Assembly: GCA_034231615.1 (NCBI GenBank)
Contig: CM067317.1
Location: 46,433,876-46,497,875 of the forward strand
Origin: Meghimatium bilineatum
Lineage: Eukaryota; Mollusca; Gastropoda; Stylommatophora; Philomycidae
DNA: 64,000 nucleotides
Reading direction: 5' to 3'
Part shown: in pieces, positions 58,130 to 64,000 of the stretch
Position numbering within the stretch: position 1 is the stretch's first letter
Layout: each line of letters starts with the position of its first letter
Made by a program: the position numbers and the translations under genes
The notes under the pieces: model-generated
Told to the model about the DNA's origin: nothing
The model's database searches: none
The model's input: the letters and a program-made list of their open reading frames with translations, nothing else

Positions 58130-58900
58130 ACACTCTTTGTCTACATGACTCAAACATGTGGCATACACTCTCTATCCACATGACTCAAGCATGTGGCACA
58201 TTCTGTATGACTCACATATGTGACATACTCTCTATCGACATGACTCAAGCATGTGACACATTCTGCATGACTCACATATGTGACATACTCTCTATTCACA
58301 TGACTCAAGCATGTGGGCTATGTGAATACATTCTCTGATTGTATGACTCAAATGTGGCATACAATCTCTGCCTGCATGACTCAAAAATGTTACATACACT
58401 CTCTATCCACATGACTCAAACATGTGGCATACACTCTCTATCCACATGACTCAAACATGTGGCATACACTCTCTATCCACATGACTCAAACATGTGGCAT
58501 ACACTCTCTATCCACATGACTCAAGCATGTGGCACATTCTGCATGACTCACATATGACATACTCTCTATTCACATGACTCAAGCATGTGGCAGCATGTAT
58601 ATGAATACATTCTCTGATTATGACTCAAATGCGGCATACAATCTCTGCCTGCATGATTAAAAAATGTGACATACATTCTCTGGTTGTATGACTCAAATGT
58701 GATGTACATTTACTGTCAGTATGATTGAAAAAATATGAAATACATTCTCTGTTTGTATGACACTTATTTGTGATATACTCTCTCTATCTACATGACTGAA
58801 ATGTGACATACAATTTCTGTCTGTATGACTCAAACATGTGGCATGCATACATTCTCTGTCTACATGACTCAAACATGTAAATAAAGTATACTCTCTGCCT
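58130..58900. repeat. 34-36-bp minisatellite, about 20 diverged units
   Basis: Units CTCTATCCACATGACTCAAA plus CATGTGGCATACACT. Many contain CATGACTCA, again a TGACTCA heptamer. It starts about 55 bp after the RING stop codon, so it may lie in the 3' UTR. Confidence 0.92.
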
Positions 58901-58904
58901 TACA

Positions 58905-59465
58905 TGTCTCAGACATGTAACAATAGCATACTTTCTGCCTTACATGATTCACAAACATGTAACAATAGCATACTTTCTGCCTTACATGATTCACAAACAT
59001 GTAACAATAGGATACTTTCTGCCTTCATTGACTATCAAACATGTAACAATAGTATACCCTCTGCCGTACATGATTCACAAACATGTAACAATAGGATACT
59101 TTCTGCCTTACATGATTCACAAACATGTAACAATAGGATACTTTCTGCCTTCATTGACTATCAAACATGTAACAATAGTATACCCTCTGCCTTACATGAT
59201 TCACAAACATGTAACAATAGGATACTTTCTGCCTTACATGATTCACAAACATGTAACAATAGGATACTTTCTGCCTTACATGATTCACAAACATGTAACA
59301 ATAGCATACTTTCTGCCTTACATGATTCACAAACATGTAACAATAGGATACTTTCTGCCTTCATTGACTATCAAACATGTAACAATAGTATACCCTCTGC
59401 CTTACATGATTCACAAACATGTAACAATAGTATACCCTCTGCCTTACATGATTCACAAACACGTA
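58905..59465. repeat. 42-bp minisatellite, about 13 units
   Basis: Units TCTGCCTTACATGATTCACA plus AACATGTAACAATAGGATAC, with a CTTCATTGACTATC variant every three or four units. 42 is a multiple of 3, so several frames stay open for 186-194 codons; these are repeat artefacts. Confidence 0.96.
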
Positions 59466-59469
59466 ATAT

Positions 59470-60010
59470 ATCAGAGAACATTTATTAAAACTTTCCACCT
59501 GTGACATGTTGCAGAAATTGTGTTGTAAAATAATTAGACTTTATTATGGACCATCCTTATATTTTCCATGAAATTATTCCCATTGGTTTTCCAATCATAG
59601 ATACAAGCATTCATTCACTTCTATCAGCTAATGTACCAGGATACAAATCATTAGAGATTCATGTTAACACTGTTGCGCACAAAACTAGTAACACTTTTTG
59701 TAGACGTATATTCATAAACTTATACATTTTTGGAGATTACTTTCAATTTATTTTTAATATTGAAAGTATCTAATACAGAGCGTCCCAACCCAATAAGTGG
59801 CAAAATGTTTTCTGTGGCATCTCAAGTCGAAACAGTGAACTACACAAATATTATATTTATTTTAATAAAATGTTCATTTCGTTGTCATTGTCTTCTGTCA
59901 ATACTGTGTGTGTCTCATTAGGAAGATGGAGGGAGCCTGAGTTTGCTTTGTCTCCAATTTGGAATAATATTATTGTACTGAAAAATATATGTTCCATGTT
60001 TTCTTTTACC
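59470..60010. other. intergenic AT-rich DNA, nothing recognised
   Basis: No exon, RNA or transposon signature that I can support. Confidence 0.4.
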
Positions 60011-60014
60011 GTAT

Positions 60015-60350
60015 AAAACCTTTTCTTATTAAATGTATCAGGACTGCGAGTCACTTTGCTTCTATTAAATGTATCAAGACTGCGAGTCACATTGCTTCTA
60101 TTAAATGTATCAAGACTGCGAGTCACATTGCTTCTATTAAATGTATCAGGACTGCGAGTCACTTTGTCTCTATTAAATGTATCAGGACTGCGAGTCACTT
60201 TGTCTCTAGTAAATGTATCAGGACTGCGAGTCACTTTCCTTCTATTAAATGGATCAGGACTGCGAGTCACTTTACCTCCAGTAAATGTATCAGGACTGCG
60301 AGTCATTGTGCTTCTATTAAATCTATCAGGACTGTGAGTCACTTCTTCAT
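60015..60350. repeat. 36-bp minisatellite, nine units
   Basis: Units ATTAAATGTATCAGGACTGC plus GAGTCACTTTGCTTCT. The period is a multiple of 3, so frames on both strands stay open (up to 165 codons) without biological support. Confidence 0.95.
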
Positions 60351-60548
60351 TCAAACTCGAAAAAGGTTGGGAACCAGCGATTTATTGAATGAGAAGAAGA
60401 AACATTGAAGACCATATCCTGTAGACATATTTGTTATGCTATAAAAACATATTTCAGACCGTGTTTATTCATGCTATTAACACTAATCACTCATTAGGTC
60501 ATCTCAGATCTCATATTGATTATACTGACAAGTGCGCTGTAAATAACT

Positions 60549-62583
60549 GTAAATGCAAATAAAGTACATAGGTTACTATATCAATATAAAATAATAAAAT
60601 ATAGAAAATAACAATAAATAAAAGGAACAAACACAACAGTCAACGTGTCTGTCCAATTGGGACCTTTAAAAACAAAAACAGTTAAGAACAAAAGACCAAA
60701 ATGAATATAAACAAAATGGATCTCTCCCACCAGGAAATCAACAAAAAGCTGCACCAGATCCAGTGCAACACAATTCCAACAAGTGCACATCGATGCGTTC
60801 AACGTGTCTAAACTATGAAATTCCCAAAGATGAAAGACGCAGAACAAAAGAAAAGGGGATACCAAACAGCACTGCCAAGAACGGGGAGGGGGGCAAGTGG
60901 GCAACGGGAGACAAAAGGGGAAAGGACAGAGAAAGCCAATACACGTAGGGGGGGGGGCTACAAATAGACACAGGGAACACAGAAATGTGCAAAGAAGAAT
61001 AGCATTTGACAGCACAGGATAGACAACAAAAATATACACACATCAAAACACAATCACGACCAAAGTTGCACACATTCTACCGGACAAACACAGATAACTA
61101 TAAATATAAGCACATATACATACAAACATCCAGACTTATACAAAAGTATATACTGATTTCACAGTACACATTGAAACATAGACACATACATGTACATAGG
61201 TACCTGCACACACAACAACATATATATATATATATATACACACACATACATATATATATACACATACACACACACACATATATTAACATACACAATATAT
61301 ACACACACACACATATACACACACACACAAATGTGGATATATATACACACATAAATGAGCATAACAATATATATATATATACATACAAACATACATACAA
61401 ATAACAAGTATACTAGGAACAAACATAAGTATATACTATATATCTAAAATGATAAATACATAGATATAAGAAAGATAACTACACAACATGCACAAGCATG
61501 TAAATGTATCCAAACACAAACAATGGTTCAAACAAGAACAAATGTGCATAATGACACAAAATAAGTATCAACATAATATATACACATGCATTCACATATT
61601 TTCTCACATGAATAAATATAACTTGAACATTCGCACACATAGAGATATATACATGTATTATTATACCCATTCGTTCACATGAAGATATTCACATGTATTA
61701 CTCTAACACAAGAATATGCAAACATGCAAATGCGAGACCCAAAGCAACTGTATGGATACACAAGACCATGTAAAATAATATGCATATAGAAATTCATACA
61801 TATGTGTGTGTGGGTACCAATCTGTAATTTAAAAAAAAAAAAGATTCGATTACAGAAAAATAAGGTACATTAATAAAATTGACAGAATGGAGTACGATAT
61901 AAACAACAGAAATAACAAAGACACTGAAATCTAACAAAAACAAAGCTGATGCGCGTGCACATAAAGAAACAATTTCAAAGTACAGAGGGATATTGCTACC
62001 AAATAATTAAGAGTAGGCCCCTACAATATAATAAGAATAGGGGGCAGATGCTATAAAAAAGTAGTGGGTAAATTAAACAAAACGGTGATTAATGTTAATA
62101 CCGTGGGGTTGCAATACTGGTTGCAATACATATATGACAAATGAGGCGATACTCCAAAGACTGACATTGCGGTCACCGGAATAGCAACGTAACAGACCAG
62201 TGACAAAAATGTCATTGCTTCCTTGATGTGAAGGACCGTTAAAATGAATGGCCACCGGGGAGTCACGATGATTCATTATATCTCTTAAATGTTCAGCGAA
62301 TCTATCAGCCAAACGTCTACCTGTTTCACCAATATACTTCATACCACAATGCTTACATATGATAGAGTAAAAATCAAAAATCCATTTTTGTTGATTTCCT
62401 GGTGGGAGAGATCCATTTTGTTTATATTCGTTATGGTCTTTTGTTCTTAACTGTTTTTGTTGTCTTTAAAGGTCCCAATTGGACCGACACATTGACTGTT
62501 GTGTTTGTTCCTTTTATTTATTATTTTCTATATTTTATTATTTTATATTGATATAGTAACCTATTTACTTTATTTGCATTCAC
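60549..62583. mobile_element. Penelope-like element bounded by about 195-bp inverted repeats
   Basis: 60549-60745 (GTAAATGCAAATAAAGTACA through GGAAATCAACAAAAA) is the near-exact complement of 62392-62583. Between them 62073-62342 (minus strand) encodes KYIGETGRRLADRFAEHLRD and then NHRDSPVAIHFNGPSHQG, the GIY-YIG nuclease end of a Penelope-like element, and the RT is missing. The middle (61000-61800) is dominated by TA/CA simple repeats. Confidence 0.82.
61195..61400. repeat. (TA)n / (CA)n compound microsatellite
   Basis: Alternating TATATATA and ACACACAC blocks inside the Penelope-like element. Confidence 0.93.
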
Positions 62584-62589
62584 CTCTAT

Positions 62590-63485
62590 TTGTATGGTTA
62601 CTGCGGCATTTCCTTTTTGTCGGTCATCCTCCGATATTTGGGTTATTTATGTTCGAAATAGATGCAGATGATAAAATACAACCTGAGTTGTATTATACAC
62701 ACATATAGAAGGTCTCACCAATGCCCCATCAGACCAACTACCATGAAACAACAAACCCTCTAGTAGATAACATGCAGTGGAATCCTATTATGACAAATTG
62801 CTCCGGACAGACAAAATATGTGTGTAATAACAGAAATTAGATATAAACAGTACAAACAATTTAGAATAAATATAACTGGGGATTTTGCAAAGTGATGCTA
62901 TATTGGGAAATTTGCTATAAAAATAATGTGCTATAGAGGGATTCCACTGTACTGTTTAGTCTTCTTCTTCTTCTCATTTGCATTGTACTGTATAGTGAGA
63001 CCCTCCATTCATGGAAACCACTTACACAATTATTTATTTTCCACCTTCTATGTAGAAGGCTAGTTTTCAAAGCATTGCAAACCACTGAGAGTTGCCACCT
63101 TTTGGGTATAAAATTAAGCTCTGCAGAAAACTCTCGCTTGCACAAACGGGTTGAAGAGATATAATGGTTAGAATTTGTGGGTTCTAAACAAACAACTCCA
63201 GCCCATCCACCTTCTTGACTGCATTCAGACTATCATCACAAATTAAATACAAGGTTGTCTTGCTATTCTGATATTGAGTTAGAAGTATTTCTAATTAAAC
63301 TCTATCATTATATAATACTGCTGGTTGGTGGTAGAGTAGTTAGTCTGCCCACCTTCCATAACAACTCAGTCAAACTTGATCATGGTTTGAAAACAAATAG
63401 TCCACTTTTCAGATTGCACTGGCGATACGATTGGGTGTTAATTGTACCTAAATATTCAACAATAGCTGAAACACAATATATAGAA
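62590..63485. other. intergenic DNA, possible tRNA-like SINE remnant
   Basis: 63320-63390 (GTAGAGTAGTTAGTCTGCCC) vaguely resembles a tRNA-like head without a convincing B box. The rest has no recognised feature. Confidence 0.3.
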
Positions 63486-63489
63486 TTTA

Positions 63490-63745
63490 CTCACTGCTCT
63501 TCGTGAGTCCTCACGATCAGAGGATTTTGAGATGAACAAGCATGAGTCAATATCAAGAATGCAAGAATTGGGAGTGAGGATGGACGTGGCACGAAGAGAA
63601 CCCCCTGACCAAGATTTCAAAAAGAGTAGTGAACCAACAAAGAACTGGGACAATCAGTCGTTATACCCTGAGAGATTTACTGAAGCGGAGTTCGGAGCAC
63701 CTATGGACGTGTCCAGTGTGCGAAGATGATAATCAACATACCTAA
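63490..63745 (+). mobile_element. RNase H-type LINE 3' end (copy 4)
   Basis: Collinear with the complement of 35800-36050: GAGTCCTCACGATCAGAGGA, CATGAGTCAATATCAAGAAT, TACCCTGAGAGATTTACTGA, CCTATGGACGTGTCCAGTGT. Confidence 0.8.
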
Positions 63746-63794
63746 TACCTAATATAGAATTTTAAAATTTTCTTTTTTTTAATGTGATCTGTAC

Positions 63795-64000
63795 TTTGCA
63801 GAATGAACTATTGTTCTCACTGTCACTCTGTAAGCCTTTTGGTTCTGTACAAAATTTCCAGCTTCTTCCAGCATCATTATCATAAGGTCTTCAATATCAT
63901 ATGTCCATCAATGGCTTGGTTAGCCTCTTTTTCTCATACCCAGAACCTTTTCCTCCATGATTAATCTTTCTAACTCATTGTACCTTTTTATATCTCCAAA
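63795..64000 (-). mobile_element. RTE-like LINE tail, runs off the right edge
   Basis: Minus strand: IKRYNELERLIMEEKVLGMR, then a W-T-Y-D-I-E stretch equivalent to RWTDDIKD of 34230-35285. Degenerate. Confidence 0.72.

Noticed and set aside
58904..59504. 194- and 186-codon repetitive proteins
   Set aside because: Both are different frames of the same 42-bp minisatellite; codon content is dictated by the repeat.
59857..60408. 165-, 139- and 93-codon frames on both strands
   Set aside because: All are readings of one 36-bp minisatellite.
1..64000. Endogenous retrovirus or other viral copies
   Set aside because: No gag, protease, integrase or envelope motifs and no long terminal direct repeats were found; all reverse transcriptase fragments are of LINE or Penelope type.

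Overview
This 64 kb window is AT-rich, repeat-laden animal (metazoan) DNA. It carries two split genes with large introns, canonical GT-AG splice sites and conserved reading-frame phases. There are no operons and no Shine-Dalgarno-led gene runs. The mix of RTE/CR1-like LINEs (some ending in a C2H2 finger or an RNase H domain), Penelope-like elements, tRNA-derived SINEs, hAT and piggyBac-like MITEs and very many minisatellites suggests an invertebrate. A lophotrochozoan such as a mollusc is a weak guess. The species cannot be named from the sequence alone.

Gene 1, on the minus strand (about 23437 down to 2683, continuing past the left edge), is a NEK-family protein kinase most like NEK4. Nine exons join in phase to about 441 codons. 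They contain a complete kinase domain (glycine loop, catalytic lysine, HRD, DLG, SPE) and the start of a low-complexity tail. Gene 2, on the plus strand (35625 to 58074, perhaps starting with exons at 32752 and 33603), encodes a C3HC4 RING-finger protein with a hydrophobic C-terminal hairpin, probably a membrane-anchored E3 ubiquitin ligase. I do not recognise its family. The two genes are divergent.

Everything else is introns and intergenic DNA filled with mobile elements, many nested. 0-5 kb: a 28-bp satellite, a LINE split by a TTAA-flanked piggyBac-like element, kinase exons 9 and 8, and a Penelope-type foldback. 5-13 kb: LINE tails, a 69-bp minisatellite, kinase exons 7 and 6, and a minisatellite built from the exon 6 splice acceptor. 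13-24 kb: a decayed CxxC-type protein fragment, SINEs, kinase exons 5 to 1, and several satellites. 24-35 kb: LINEs, a full-length 1.2-kb retroposon (called E5 here), a piggyBac-like MITE and a Penelope-like element. 35-48 kb: LINEs on both strands, RING exons, and a second, inverted E5. 48-52 kb: a hAT transposon with an exact 8-bp target duplication beside a 1.2-kb array of 20-bp repeats. 52-64 kb: LINEs, hAT MITEs, the last RING exon, three minisatellites and a Penelope-like element bounded by about 195-bp inverted repeats.

Several insertions can be resolved to the base because they sit in another recognisable repeat or keep target-site duplications, so the window gives a relative chronology of transposition. 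Family labels rest on recognised protein motifs; clade assignments of the LINEs are tentative.
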